From NCBI RefSeq assembly GCF_035083965.1, contig NC_089722.1:39603958-39667957 (forward strand): a stretch of 64,000 bases of DNA. Reading direction: 5' to 3'. This DNA is from Branchiostoma lanceolatum (Eukaryota > Chordata > Leptocardii > Amphioxiformes > Branchiostomatidae). The notes below the pieces were generated by a model. The model saw only the letters and a program-made list of their open reading frames with translations. It was not told where the DNA came from and did not search any database. Position numbers and translations under genes: made by a program. This document shows, piece by piece, positions 6,460-15,431 of the stretch (position 1 is its first letter; every line of letters begins with the position of its first letter).

Positions 6460-9400
6460 ATGACGAAGCTCAACATTGCGTCATTGAATGTCAATGGCAT
6501 GAAAGACAGAGTAAAACGCGATGTAGTATTTGATTTCTGTCGGTCCGGGAAGTTTGATGTGGCCTGCCTCCAGGAGTGCCACGTCTCTTCCTTGGCCGAC
6601 AGGAACTATTGGTCTCGTCAGTGGGGTAACCGAGCCCTTTGGTCCCTTGGAACGAATGCCGCAAGAGGGGTCGGTATGCTTTTCGGTCCAGGGGTCTCAG
6701 TGACAGCGCACCGGTCAGACACAGAGGGTAGAGTAGTATCAGCATTAGTCAAGATAGACCACACTAGTTATAACATTGTTAATATTTATGCCCCCAGCAC
6801 CCCAGCCCAGAGAGTGGAGTTCTTTGCAGACCTCCACCAATTTATGTTCCCTAACGCTGCGCTTATTGTTTGTGGGGACTTTAATTGTGTGCTAGACCCG
6901 GACCTCGACAGGTATTCCGAGTCTTCCGCGGCTCCGGGACAGAATGTCCAGGACGTTGTGGAGCTCAGGAGTTTCTGTGGAGACCTGGGTCTGACAGACG
7001 TGTGGCGAGACCATCACCCACAGGAGAGGGACTTCACTTGGCGCTCGCCAGGGAATGATTCCCGCTCTAGAATTGATAGGTTTTACGTGTCAGACCCCAC
7101 TTCATGCTCCTCGGAGATAGTGTCATTCCCTATGTCGGACCACGATGCTGTCGTCTTGTCTGTGATTCACACTCCTGCGACCGAGTGCGGTCCTGGAGTG
7201 TGGAAATGCAACACAGAGGTCCTGACGGATGCGCTCTTCACTAGAGAGTTCACCGAAAGATACAAGGAGTGGCAGGAAAATAAAGACAACCACGCCTCCC
7301 TCAGGGAGTGGTGGGAGGACATAAAGTCAAAAACCAAAGTCCTGATTACCCAACACGGTAAGCGTATAGCCCAAATGGCTAAAATAATAGAGAGGGACTT
7401 GCAAAATGAAATAGATATTCTCAGGTCCCGACTTAACGTGGGGGGGAGGTGCAAGGACACATTGGAACGGTACAATGCAGCCAAGGAGAGGCTTGTCCAA
7501 TTACAATTGAACCGATTGGCGGGCCAAAGGGTCCGCAGCAGAATTAAATCGGTTGAACAAGATGAAAAGCCCACTCGCTTCTTTTTCGGGAAGGAGCGAG
7601 AAAGGGGGAAGAAACGGATAATCCCTTCCATTAGAAACGCAGAAGGAGAGGAAGTGTCGTCCAGAAAAGAGATCCTGGACGCCTTCCAAAAGTTCTATGG
7701 GGCCTTGTATGAGTCGGGGCAGATAGACCCACATGACCAGCAGTATTTCTTGGACAAATTAAACACCACTTTGTCCCAGGATAGTAGAGAGACCCTAGAT
7801 AGCCCCATTTCCCTGAAGGAGCTTGAAGAAGCCCTGAAGGGGATGGCAAATGGTAAGACCCCTGGCTCTGATGGTTTGCCAAAAGAGTTTTATGCCCGGT
7901 TCTGGCCCACTGTGGGTGGGGATTTGCTTGAGGTGCTTAATGAAGGCCTCCAAGCGAAAGAACTGTCGGCAACACAGAGAGAAGGAGTTATCACACTCCT
8001 GGAAAAAAAAGGTGACCCCCTGGATCCCGCGAATAAACGTCCCATCTCCTTGTTGAATGTGGACTACAAGATCCTATCCAAAGCCCTGGCGAACAGGCTG
8101 AAAAGTGTTGTGGGAGAGGTTATCCACACGGACCAATCCTGTGGAATACCAGGAAGATCCCTCGAGGATAGCTTATCCCTTCTGAGAGACTTGGTGGCCC
8201 ACACAAATGACACCAATTCCACCTGTGTGTTGTTGGCCTTGGACCAAGAGAAGGCGTTTGATAGAGTAGACCACTCCTTCATGTCAAACGTCCTTGAGAG
8301 GTTGGGCTTTGGCCCTATCTTCCAAGGATGGATCCAGACGCTGTACAGTGTGGTTTCAAGCAGGGTGCTGGTAAATGGAGAGTTGTCGTCCCCGATAGAT
8401 ATTGGAAGAGGGGTGAGACAGGGGTGCCCTCTTTCCCCCCTCCTATACGTATTGTGTATTGAGCCCTTGGCGGCTGCCATTAGGGCAGACCCTCAAATTA
8501 GGGGCGTTAAAGTGCCGGGTGGTCCGGAGGTCAAGCTGGTGCAATACGCCGACGATAACACCTGCGTCCTCTCGGATCAACCCTCCATCGACAGAACGTT
8601 CCTTACCCTCCGACGGTTCGAAGCGGGCACAGGATCTAAGTTGAACCTTGGTAAGACTGTGGCCGTGTGGCTCGGCCGTTGGAGGGGTAGACAAGACCAG
8701 CCCTACCCGATTGGTCGGTGGACCTCAGACAGCATTATTATCCTGGGGTCGCCCATCGGGGGGGTGAGAATGGCAGAAGAGGCCTGGATGCAGCGCTTCG
8801 CTAAATTTAAGGCCAAGCTTGACAAGTGGAGAAGTCGAAAGTTGACCCTGACTGGGAAAGTTGTCGTATGCAATTTCCTTGCGGCGGCAACGCTATGGTA
8901 CATAGCCCCGACTTTTCCCCTCCCCAAGTCTGTGGCTATTAAGTTAGAGAGGGAGATGTTTGCTTTTATCTGGGATGGAAGGACGGAGCTGGTGGCGAGG
9001 AACACGTTTTACTTGCCGAAAGAGAAGGGGGGACTAGGCTTGGTCTGTATCCCGATCAAGGCGAAGGCCCTCCTTCTCAAGACAGTACGGAAGGCACTGA
9101 CTAAGCCAGACACTCCGGCGGCTAAGTTCACCCACTACTGGCTGGGACTTAGCCTCCGGAGAATCGACCCAACGTCCTGGAGTAACAGTGCCCCTCACTC
9201 GATAGACCCTCCCCCGCATTATGCGCAGATTGCCCAGCATTTGTTTGATATTGAGCAAAGTGACATGGACGTCGAATGGACATCCGTCTCGGTCGCGGCC
9301 CTGTACACTTCACTCCTAGAAGAGGAGAACATTGTGCCCCGTTGTGTCAGGGAGCACCCGCGGCGTGACTGGCCGGAGGTTTGGAAAGCCATCCTCAACC

Positions 9401-9933
9401 CACTTCTCACCAACTGGGAGAGGATGGTGTGCTGGAATCTGGCACATGATGGGCTGGTGACGAACCAGAAGCTTTTCTCGTGGAAGCAGTTTTCTAAGTC
9501 TCCGAATTGCCCAAGGCGAGGATGCGAGGAAGTTGAAACCGCCGCTCATGTATTCTTTGAGTGCCCGTTTGTATTTGAGGTCTGGACCTGGCTAGAGGGT
9601 CTGATAGCCAGGAAGATCAGTCCGGGATTTGTCCTCTCGGAATCTTTTGTTCTGTGGGGATTGGCCCCAACAGGGGCGTCGGCCAGAACAGCCAGAGTCC
9701 TGGGGGCTTTGTCTGCTCTGACAAAGAGTGTTATCTGGCGGTCGCGGGGTGATGCTAAGCATAATACGAAACATCACTCCGCGGCTGAGTTAGATCTCCT
9801 TCTGAAGGAAAGGTTGATAGATAGATTAACGTTTGAGTTTGCCCGCCGAGGCCCGGGTGGGTTCCACGAAACCTGGGCCGAGGGTTTCTCTTGGGCGAGT
9901 GTGGATGTTGCACACTTGTCCTTGAGGTTTTAA
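6460..9933 (+). CDS. ORF2 endonuclease/reverse transcriptase, family B
   Basis: 1157 residues, exactly the length found in families A, C and D. The AP-type endonuclease comes first: LNVNGMKD near 9-16, QECH near 39, GDFNCVLDP near 139-147 and SDHDAV near 226-231. The RT then has LDQEKAFDRVDH, RQGCPLSPLLY and YADD in the usual places. The C-terminal zinc motif is CPRRGC-x7-H-x4-C. The start lies 16 nt after the ORF1 stop and in another frame, so downstream initiation or reinitiation rather than frameshifting is likely. Similarity to family A is patchy: around motifs B to D a run of more than 50 residues is the same, while the endonuclease end differs at many positions. Confidence 0.95.
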   Translation: MTKLNIASLNVNGMKDRVKRDVVFDFCRSGKFDVACLQECHVSSLADRNYWSRQWGNRALWSLGTNAARGVGMLFGPGVSVTAHRSDTEGRVVSALVKIDHTSYNIVNIYAPSTPAQRVEFFADLHQFMFPNAALIVCGDFNCVLDPDLDRYSESSAAPGQNVQDVVELRSFCGDLGLTDVWRDHHPQERDFTWRSPGNDSRSRIDRFYVSDPTSCSSEIVSFPMSDHDAVVLSVIHTPATECGPGVWKCNTEVLTDALFTREFTERYKEWQENKDNHASLREWWEDIKSKTKVLITQHGKRIAQMAKIIERDLQNEIDILRSRLNVGGRCKDTLERYNAAKERLVQLQLNRLAGQRVRSRIKSVEQDEKPTRFFFGKERERGKKRIIPSIRNAEGEEVSSRKEILDAFQKFYGALYESGQIDPHDQQYFLDKLNTTLSQDSRETLDSPISLKELEEALKGMANGKTPGSDGLPKEFYARFWPTVGGDLLEVLNEGLQAKELSATQREGVITLLEKKGDPLDPANKRPISLLNVDYKILSKALANRLKSVVGEVIHTDQSCGIPGRSLEDSLSLLRDLVAHTNDTNSTCVLLALDQEKAFDRVDHSFMSNVLERLGFGPIFQGWIQTLYSVVSSRVLVNGELSSPIDIGRGVRQGCPLSPLLYVLCIEPLAAAIRADPQIRGVKVPGGPEVKLVQYADDNTCVLSDQPSIDRTFLTLRRFEAGTGSKLNLGKTVAVWLGRWRGRQDQPYPIGRWTSDSIIILGSPIGGVRMAEEAWMQRFAKFKAKLDKWRSRKLTLTGKVVVCNFLAAATLWYIAPTFPLPKSVAIKLEREMFAFIWDGRTELVARNTFYLPKEKGGLGLVCIPIKAKALLLKTVRKALTKPDTPAAKFTHYWLGLSLRRIDPTSWSNSAPHSIDPPPHYAQIAQHLFDIEQSDMDVEWTSVSVAALYTSLLEEENIVPRCVREHPRRDWPEVWKAILNPLLTNWERMVCWNLAHDGLVTNQKLFSWKQFSKSPNCPRRGCEEVETAAHVFFECPFVFEVWTWLEGLIARKISPGFVLSESFVLWGLAPTGASARTARVLGALSALTKSVIWRSRGDAKHNTKHHSAAELDLLLKERLIDRLTFEFARRGPGGFHETWAEGFSWASVDVAHLSLRF

Positions 9934-10076
9934 GGACTTATAGTTTGTGGCTCCTTTCAGAGCCTTGCCTTATGGGTAGTTGTAGGCCTAGCCACTCAGT
10001 CTTAGTTGGATAGGTCAAAAATAGAAAACCCAAAAAAATTATAAAATACAAAACCCAAAAATATTAAATAGTGTCT
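9934..10076 (+). other. E2 3' UTR, proximal part
   Basis: Short segment after the stop, then the shared hairpin and A-rich tract. The hairpin arm reads GGATAGG here. This segment joins the U2-like module. Confidence 0.65.
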
Positions 10077-10244
10077 GGGGATGGACCGAGAGTGGTGGGT
10101 GGGATGAAGTGCAGCAATGCTGAGCCGATCTGTGAAAGTCAATTTGATCTAGAGTGTATCAGTGGATATGAGCGCCTTAAGGCTGCGTAAACAAGATGAG
10201 AACTAAGTGATACTTGAAGTGATTCAGTATAAATACTTCAAAAG
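10077..10244 (+). repeat. E2 3' antisense-U2 module (168 nt)
   Basis: Same length as in E1. I see a single base difference from E1 (GTGCAGC for GTACAGC), although ORF1 and the leader belong to different families. Confidence 0.83.
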
Positions 10245-10246
10245 AG

Positions 10247-10394
10247 TATCTGTTCTTATCAGTTTAATCTCTGATACATTCCCCATCGGGGAATCTAGAT
10301 TAAATTGATTTTTTGACTTTGGTCATGGACTAGGAGCTTGCTCCGTCCTGACCGCGGATCGGCTCAGTATTGCAGTACTTCTGAGATTCGGTCC
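10247..10394 (+). pseudogene. U2: U2 3' fragment (nt 37-184) after E2
   Basis: Second half of the U2 gene whose first 36 nt are at 3769-3804. AG at 10245-10246 is ambiguous between element and duplicated target. Confidence 0.93.
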
Positions 10395-11462
10395 ATCCCC
10401 TTACAAATCCAAAATAAGTTGCACACATACACAAACCACCAAACTGGCCCAGCAATCCAGCAATGTGGATTTATCAGCAGTCTGTACTCGTTTGAAGTAT
10501 GTGCATACGTGTTACGAGTATATATACTGAACCTTACTGCGTTTATAGCTCTCACATCCCCCAACTCTACTGTACATGTTTAATTTTCGCATTTTATCTT
10601 TCTTCTACTTTCAGACTGGAACTGGAGCAAGCAACAGCGCCACCAAGAGCCGGGAGAGGTCGGGAGAGCACGCAGAGGCAGTGGAAAATTCCAGGACGTC
10701 TGTCTGTGGTTCGATTCTGACGAAAGCAGTGCGATGTGGACGTAATTCGATGTTAAACGTAGGAATCGGGAATCTAAGCGCCCGCGCGCCTCGTATCAAC
10801 GTATGAGAGATACGTACACACGCACAGCTAGCCGCCTCGCCCACCGCTGCTGCTTTCTCGCTCGCTCCTTTTAATTCCTTCCGTAAATTTAGTGGGCTGG
10901 CTGCATGCGACCTTCCTCTCCCCTTTGCGGACCTTCAGGCCGAATCGACAAGGTCCGGCGGACTTGAAAAATCCACCACAGGCATCGAAGTTAAGGGGAA
11001 AAGCAGACGCCGCCCGCCCTGTGAAGATGAATGATGTAAGGGAACCGCGGGCGCGCGCCTCCTGGCGAACAACAATGGCAACGCTGTTCGCGAACAACAA
11101 CATTGCCTTGTTGTCTTGTCTACCCGCCCTTGGCTCGGCTTTGAACCCTAAGGAGCCCGTTTTCTGCGTTGGTGTGACGTAGTCGCTTCTTTGCACCAAT
11201 TAGGCAGAGCCAGGAAGAGCCAGGACGAGCCAGGAGCGCGTGATGTGTGTTTTTGGGTGTAGTCCGTGGTTCGTCCACATAAAGTAGAGCGCTTCCGTTT
11301 GTCAACCAAATTGAAGAGATTATGAAGGAGAGAAGGCGCGCCAGGTGTGCGGGCACTAATTGCTTTATGTTCAAGCTTGAAGCTGTTTGCGATGCATAGC
11401 TCGCCACGTGAACTTGGCTCGTTCCCGGGGGAGGGGGGCTAGCGGTCAAGCTCAACCGGTTT
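10395..11462 (+). repeat. U2 array spacer, copy 2 (1068 bp)
   Basis: Same length as copy 1. All reading frames across it translate identically. No gene seen. Confidence 0.9.
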
Positions 11463-11505
11463 ATCGCTTCTCGGCCTTTTGGCTAAGATCAAGTGTAGTA
11501 TCTGT
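11463..11505 (+). pseudogene. U2: U2 5' fragment (nt 1-43) before E3
   Basis: Runs seven bases further than at the complete elements, ending TATCTGT. Because U2 resumes at nt 35-37 after E3, nt 37-43 (or 35-43) are present on both sides. This is a 7-9 bp target-site duplication. Confidence 0.93.
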
Positions 11506-13038
11506 ATTGACAGGGGTGTGAGACAGGGGTGCCCTCTGTCTCCCCTCCTGTACGTACTTTGCATCGAGCCCTTGGCGGCTGCCATCAGGGCAGACCCTCA
11601 TATTAGGGGTGTTAAAGTGCCGGGTGGTCCGGAGGTCAAGTTGGTGCAATACGCTGATGATAATACCTGCGTCCTCTCGGATCAACCCTCCATTGACAGA
11701 ACGTTCCTTACCCTCCGACGGTTCGAAGCGGGCACGGGGTCCAAGTTGAACCTAGGTAAGACGGTGGCTGTGTGGCTCGGCCGTTGGAGGGGTAGACAAG
11801 ATGAACCCTACCCGATTGGTAGATGGACCTCAGATAGTATTAACATCCTGGGGTCGCCAATTGGGGGTGTGAAAATGGCAGAGGAGGCCTGGCTCCAACG
11901 TTTTGCAAAGTTCAAGGGCAAGTTAGATCAGTGGAGACATCGTAAGCTGACTCTGATCGGGAAAGTTGTGGTGTGCAACTTTCTTGCCGCAGCAACGCTG
12001 TGGTACACGGCCCCGATTTTCCCTCTCCCCAAGTCGGTGGCGAACAAGCTGGAGAGGGAGATGTTTGCCTTCATTTGGGATGGGCGAACGGAACTGGTGG
12101 CAAGGCGTACGCTCTATTTGCCGAAGGAGAAGGGTGGCCTGGCCTTGGTCTGTATTCCGATCAAGGCGAGGGCCCTCCTTCTCAAGACAGTTCGGAAAGC
12201 GTTGACTAAGCCAGACGCACCGGCGGCTAGGTTTACACACTACTGGCTGGGACTTAGCCTTCGGAGAATAGATCCAACCTCTTGGAGTAATAGTGCCCCA
12301 CACTCGGTAGATCTTCCCCCACATTATGCACATATTGCCCAGCTCTTGCAAACCATCGAGCAGAGCGACATGGACATCCAGTGGGCTTCCGTCTCGGTCG
12401 CGGCTCTGTACACGGCACTCCTAGAAGCGGAGAACATTGTACCCCGCTGTGTCAGAGAGCACCCGCGTCGAGACTGGCCAGAGATTTGGAAATCCATCCT
12501 CAACCCTCTTCTCACCAACTGGGAGAGGATGGTGTGCTGGAGCCTCGCACATGATGGTTTGGTGACAAACCAGAAGCTCCACTCCTGGAGACGGTTTGCT
12601 AAGTCCCCGAACTGTCCAAGACGTGGTTGTGAGGAAGTGGAAAGTGCTTCCCATGTGTTTTATGCGTGTCCGTATGTTGCGGAAGCCTGGACCTGGCTTG
12701 AGGGGCTGATAGTCAGGAAGATCTGTCCGGGTTTCATCCTGTCGGAGTCGTTTGTTTTGTGGGGATTGCCCCCGGCAGGAGTGTCGGTTAGGGCAGCCAG
12801 AGTCCTGGGGGCTTTGGCTGCTCTGACAAAGAATATTATCTGGCGGTCGCGGGGTGATGCTAAGCATAACAAAAAGCATCACTCTGAGGCTGAGTTGGCC
12901 CTTCTTTTGAAGGAAATGTTGATTGAGAGATTGACGTTTGAGTTTGCCCGCCGAGGCCCAGGGGGGTTCCACGAAACCTGGGCTGAGGGCTTCTCTTGGG
13001 CGAGTGTGGACGTTACACACTTGTCCTTGAGGTTGTAA
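11506..13038 (+). CDS. ORF2 fragment, residues 648-1157 (truncated, not functional)
   Basis: An open frame of 510 codons retains RT motif B, YADD and the zinc motif. It lacks the endonuclease and RT motif A, so it cannot be an active enzyme. The frame runs upstream into U2 but meets no ATG there. Confidence 0.88.
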   Translation: MDRGVRQGCPLSPLLYVLCIEPLAAAIRADPHIRGVKVPGGPEVKLVQYADDNTCVLSDQPSIDRTFLTLRRFEAGTGSKLNLGKTVAVWLGRWRGRQDEPYPIGRWTSDSINILGSPIGGVKMAEEAWLQRFAKFKGKLDQWRHRKLTLIGKVVVCNFLAAATLWYTAPIFPLPKSVANKLEREMFAFIWDGRTELVARRTLYLPKEKGGLALVCIPIKARALLLKTVRKALTKPDAPAARFTHYWLGLSLRRIDPTSWSNSAPHSVDLPPHYAHIAQLLQTIEQSDMDIQWASVSVAALYTALLEAENIVPRCVREHPRRDWPEIWKSILNPLLTNWERMVCWSLAHDGLVTNQKLHSWRRFAKSPNCPRRGCEEVESASHVFYACPYVAEAWTWLEGLIVRKICPGFILSESFVLWGLPPAGVSVRAARVLGALAALTKNIIWRSRGDAKHNKKHHSEAELALLLKEMLIERLTFEFARRGPGGFHETWAEGFSWASVDVTHLSLRL

Positions 13039-13181
13039 TGTTTTAAAGTTTGTGGCTCCTTTAGGAGTATTGCCTTATGGGTAGTTGTAGGCCTAGCCAC
13101 TCTGTCTTAGTTGACTAGGTCAAAAATAGAAAACCCAAAAAAATTATAAAATACAAAACCCAAAAATATTAGATAGTGTCT

Positions 13182-13349
13182 GGGGATGGACCGAGAGTGG
13201 TGGGTGGGATGAAGTACAGCAATGCTGAGCCGATCTGTGAAAGTCAATTTGATCTAGAGTGTATCAGTGGATATGAGCGCCTTAAGGCTGCGTAAACAAG
13301 ATGAGAACTAAGTGATACTTGAAGTGATTCAGTATAAATACTTCAAAAG
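13182..13349 (+). repeat. E3 3' antisense-U2 module
   Basis: 168 nt, as in E1. Here, with the following U2 3' half, it forms an imperfect inverted repeat only about 2 nt apart. Confidence 0.82.
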
Positions 13350-13351
13350 AG

Positions 13352-13499
13352 TATCTGTTCTTATCAGTTTAATCTCTGATACATTCCCCATCGGGGAATC
13401 TAGATTAAATTGATTTTTTGACTTTGGTCATGGACTAGGAGCTTGCTCCGTCCTGACCGCGGATCGGCTCAGTATTGCAGTACTTCTGAGATTCGGTCC
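13352..13499 (+). pseudogene. U2: U2 3' fragment after E3
   Basis: nt 37-184 of the gene begun at 11463. Confidence 0.93.
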
Positions 13500-14567
13500 A
13501 TCCCCTTACAAATCCAAAATAAGTTGCACACATACACAAACCACCAAACTGGCCCAGCAATCCAGCAATGTGGATTTATCAGCAGTCTGTACTCGTTTGA
13601 AGTATGTGCATACGTGTTACGAGTATATATACTGAACCTTACTGCGTTTATAGCTCTCACATCCCCCAACTCTACTGTACATGTTTAATTTTCGCATTTT
13701 ATCTTTCTTCTACTTTCAGACTGGAACTGGAGCAAGCAACAGCGCCACCAAGAGCCGGGAGAGGTCGGGAGAGCACGCAGAGGCAGTGGAAAATTCCAGG
13801 ACGTCTGTCTGTGGTTCGATTCTGACGAAAGCAGTGCGATGTGGACGTAATTCGATGTTAAACGTAGGAATCGGGAATCTAAGCGCCCGCGCGCCTCGTA
13901 TCAACGTATGAGAGATACGTACACACGCACAGCTAGCCGCCTCGCCCACCGCTGCTGCTTTCTCGCTCGCTCCTTTTAATTCCTTCCGTAAATTTAGTGG
14001 GCTGGCTGCATGCGACCTTCCTCTCCCCTTTGCGGACCTTCAGGCCGAATCGACAAGGTCCGGCGGACTTGAAAAATCCACCACAGGCATCGAAGTTAAG
14101 GGGAAAAGCAGACGCCGCCCGCCCTGTGAAGATGAATGATGTAAGGGAACCGCGGGCGCGCGCCTCCTGGCGAACAACAATGGCAACGCTGTTCGCGAAC
14201 AACAACATTGCCTTGTTGTCTTGTCTACCCGCCCTTGGCTCGGCTTTGAACCCTAAGGAGCCCGTTTTCTGCGTTGGTGTGACGTAGTCGCTTCTTTGCA
14301 CCAATTAGGCAGAGCCAGGAAGAGCCAGGACGAGCCAGGAGCGCGTGATGTGTGTTTTTGGGTGTAGTCCGTGGTTCGTCCACATAAAGTAGAGCGCTTC
14401 CGTTTGTCAACCAAATTGAAGAGATTATGAAGGAGAGAAGGCGCGCCAGGTGTGCGGGCACTAATTGCTTTATGTTCAAGCTTGAAGCTGTTTGCGATGC
14501 ATAGCTCGCCACGTGAACTTGGCTCGTTCCCGGGGGAGGGGGGCTAGCGGTCAAGCTCAACCGGTTT
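13500..14567 (+). repeat. U2 array spacer, copy 3 (1068 bp)
   Basis: Reading frames across it match copy 1. No gene seen. Confidence 0.9.
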
Positions 14568-14603
14568 ATCGCTTCTCGGCCTTTTGGCTAAGATCAAGTG
14601 TAG
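14568..14603 (+). pseudogene. U2: U2 5' fragment (nt 1-36) before E4
   Basis: Ends GTGTAG. Two extra T residues follow before the leader sequence CACGTTCAGACGTG shared with E6. Confidence 0.94.
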
Positions 14604-15431
14604 TTCACGTTCAGACGTGCCTTGCCCCCGCTCCGCTTCGAGTCCTCCTTTCAGCCCACTCAGTGCGGTTAGAGTACTCGTCGAGGGCGATAAGTCCAGC
14701 GACTTGGTTGCGGGTTGTCCCCGGATCATTTGGGTGGTTTTAGTTTTGCTGTACCTTGTATTTTTCTCAAGCTACGGCCGTTTTTCTTGCACCGTACCTC
14801 TCTTACGGGAGACGGTCGGTGGAAGCACACCGTTTCCTCCGCAGGACGGGGGTAGCCAGCTCCGGCCGATCTTTGGGGGCTGTTTTCTCCGGTTTGCGTG
14901 GAGTAACTGACTTCCCCTTCCGTCAGGTTGGGGAGCAGGTTTGTCTAGGTACTTGTACGGTGTTAGTTTGATTTTGTTTTTTGATTTACGTGTGTTTTGA
15001 GGGGTCTTCTGTATCCGCACCCCCCCGTGAAAGCGGCGGACGGAGTGGTACAGTCCACCTCAGACCGCGTGGTCTGAGAACAAAGAGACTGTTTTCGTCA
15101 CTGAGTTGCTCCAAAACGGTTGGCGCCAACCGGGAGTAACTCTGTGAAATTGGTGTGGAATTTTTTCCCTACCTGGAGAATATTTCTGAGTGTTTTAGAA
15201 CCGTAAGAAACGGGTTTTCTAACCCTCACCCCCGTTTTCATAGTGCTATCGCCCGCCCGCCTGTCTCGTCAGCGAGCGAAGGCACGCGGGCTGTGCGGTC
15301 GTTGACCTAGATCTCCGGGTATCAGGTTATTTTCGGCCCTACAGCGGAGGGTGTGGATGGGGGTTTGGCGGTAAAGGTTCTGAAGGTGTTTGTTGCGACG
15401 GAAGGTCCTTCCATAGGACTTTTGTTGCGAA
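14604..15431 (+). promoter_or_regulatory. E4 5' UTR, type I
   Basis: 828-bp leader. It begins with a small hairpin, CACGT-TCAG-ACGTG. The palindrome GGTTGGCGCCAACC is at 15118-15131, followed by GGGAGTAACTCTG as in E6. Further 3' it drifts from E6, and it lacks the clear pre-ORF1 hairpin of E2. Confidence 0.72.

Larger units (their letters stand above)
3805..10244 (+). mobile_element. E2: complete Tx1-clade U2-targeted LINE, family B
   Basis: Complete element of 6440 bp with 5' UTR, ORF1, ORF2 and 3' UTR, all open. The 5' junction is exactly after U2 nt 36. The 3' junction is AAAAG followed by AGTATCTG. The 5' UTR is of the type shared with distant family D (E10), whereas ORF2 is closest to family A. 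It is therefore a mosaic. Confidence 0.95.
11506..13349 (+). mobile_element. E3: 5'-truncated family A LINE
   Basis: 1844-bp 3' remnant, beginning inside ORF2 just before RT motif B. Truncation during reverse transcription is the usual cause. The coding part translates identically to E1 and E6, and the A-run in its 3' UTR matches E1 (7 A). Confidence 0.94.

Noticed and set aside
11479-13038. Open frame starting in the U2 5' fragment and running into E3 ORF2
   Set aside because: There is no ATG in U2. It is a chance in-frame join of U2 with a truncated ORF2.
14604-14740. tRNA- or 5S-like internal promoter in the type I leader
   Set aside because: I could find no A and B box pair at sensible spacing.
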